NCBI GenBank assembly: GCA_016935935.1
Contig: JAFGPZ010000171.1
Coordinates: forward strand, 1 to 6,123
Source: Deltaproteobacteria bacterium
GTDB taxonomy: Bacteria; Desulfobacterota; Syntrophia; Syntrophales; UBA2210
Reading direction: 5' to 3'
Length of the DNA stretch: 6,123 bases
Shown: piece by piece, positions 5,745 through 6,123 of the stretch
How positions within the stretch are numbered: the first letter of the stretch is position 1
Layout: each line of letters starts with the position of its first letter
The notes under the pieces: generated by a model
The model's database searches: none
The model's input: the letters and a program-made list of their open reading frames with translations, nothing else
What the model was told of the DNA's origin: nothing
Program-made: the position numbers and the translations under genes

Positions 5745-6123
5745 TCACTGTGTTTTTTGAAGAGAATTTATATCACCACTGCCGGAAAAATCAACCGCAT
5801 CTTCCATGTCTATTCTACCAAGCCGAGCGATCCTTTCGGTGAGATGTGGATGGGAATAGTGAAACCATGCATAAAGGGGATGAGGGTAGAGATTGGCAAG
5901 ATTATCTTTGGCCAGTCGCCTCAGGGCATGGGAAAGGTATTTTGTGGTTCCCATAATCCGGTTGACGTAATCGTCGGCCTCTCGCTCGTATCTCCTCGAA
6001 ATTGATGAACCAAGGGGTTTCAGGAAAAAGGCGAGGGGCCTGAAAAGGACGGAGAGAAGGAAAATCCCCACGTAGAGTGTGATATCTTCAAAGCCGAAGG
6101 TTTTGTACATAAGTGGCCATTCG
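5745..6123 (-). CDS. M48 family (Ste24-like) zinc metalloprotease, C-terminal part cut by the right window edge
   Basis: Only the last 125 residues are present. The frame is open to the edge, and the ATG at 6110 is internal. Ste24/M48A proteases are membrane-embedded zinc enzymes that cleave proteins at or near the membrane. The visible part holds a hydrophobic segment (about 16-34), then ISRRYEREADDYV (41-53) with the family's ExxxD motif (Glu46 as the third zinc ligand, Asp50). The C-terminal signature follows: LAKDNLANLYPHPLYAWFHY (70-89), then SHPHLTERIARL (90-101), very close to the Ste24 consensus with the SHPpL-xx-RI ending. The HExxH motif would lie outside the window. The last 20 residues are a polar tail beyond the family core. 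The stop is nine bases before the FmdB start. Family assignment is strong, and the substrate is unknown. Confidence 0.88.
   Translation of the reverse strand, partial: EWPLMYKTFGFEDITLYVGIFLLSVLFRPLAFFLKPLGSSISRRYEREADDYVNRIMGTTKYLSHALRRLAKDNLANLYPHPLYAWFHYSHPHLTERIARLGRIDMEDAVDFSGSGDINSLQKTQ

Overview
The window looks like an ordinary chromosomal stretch of a Gram-negative bacterium devoted mainly to lipopolysaccharide (LPS) core assembly and modification. The gene families point to an anaerobic member of the Desulfobacterota (former Deltaproteobacteria, Syntrophus-like). The clues are a WaaC-type heptosyltransferase, an outer-membrane PagL-type lipid A deacylase, an FmdB zinc ribbon with a long acidic tail, a flavoredoxin-like flavin reductase and a Ste24-type M48 protease. 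Base composition looks close to half G+C throughout and no segment stands out as foreign. The taxonomic guess is inference from gene families, not a search result.

Left side, plus strand (1-1705): the C-terminal part of WaaC, cut by the window edge, overlaps the start of a PagL-like lipid A deacylase gene by four bases (GTGA). After 38 bases comes a 56-residue Trm112/YcaR-type zinc-ribbon gene. Together they suggest a short LPS operon: attach heptose to Kdo2-lipid A, then trim lipid A at the outer membrane. The zinc-ribbon protein has an unknown accessory role.

Middle (1706-1800): a 95-base gap where the two gene sets converge. It holds an imperfect inverted repeat at 1729-1771 that may end transcription, although it has no classical U-tract.

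Right side, minus strand (6123 down to 1801): six genes read right to left. They are the C-terminus of a Ste24-like M48 metalloprotease (cut by the right edge), an FmdB-family zinc-ribbon protein, a flavin reductase-like FMN-binding protein, a WaaE/KdtX-like family 2 glycosyltransferase, a rhamnosyltransferase-like family 2 glycosyltransferase with a TTG start, and a second family 9 (heptosyltransferase-like) glycosyltransferase. The last three are packed with 1 and 6 bases between them and read as one LPS-core module. The first three are spaced 9, 68 and 50 bases from their downstream neighbours and have no evident link to LPS.

No RNA gene, mobile element, CRISPR array or gene-free stretch over 300 bases was seen. 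I found no convincing wholly new system. The points most worth a second look are an Asp in place of the catalytic Glu of the PagL-like enzyme, the conserved-looking acidic tail of the FmdB protein, the cysteine clusters at the C-termini of both family 9 glycosyltransferases, and the inverted repeat in the convergent gap.
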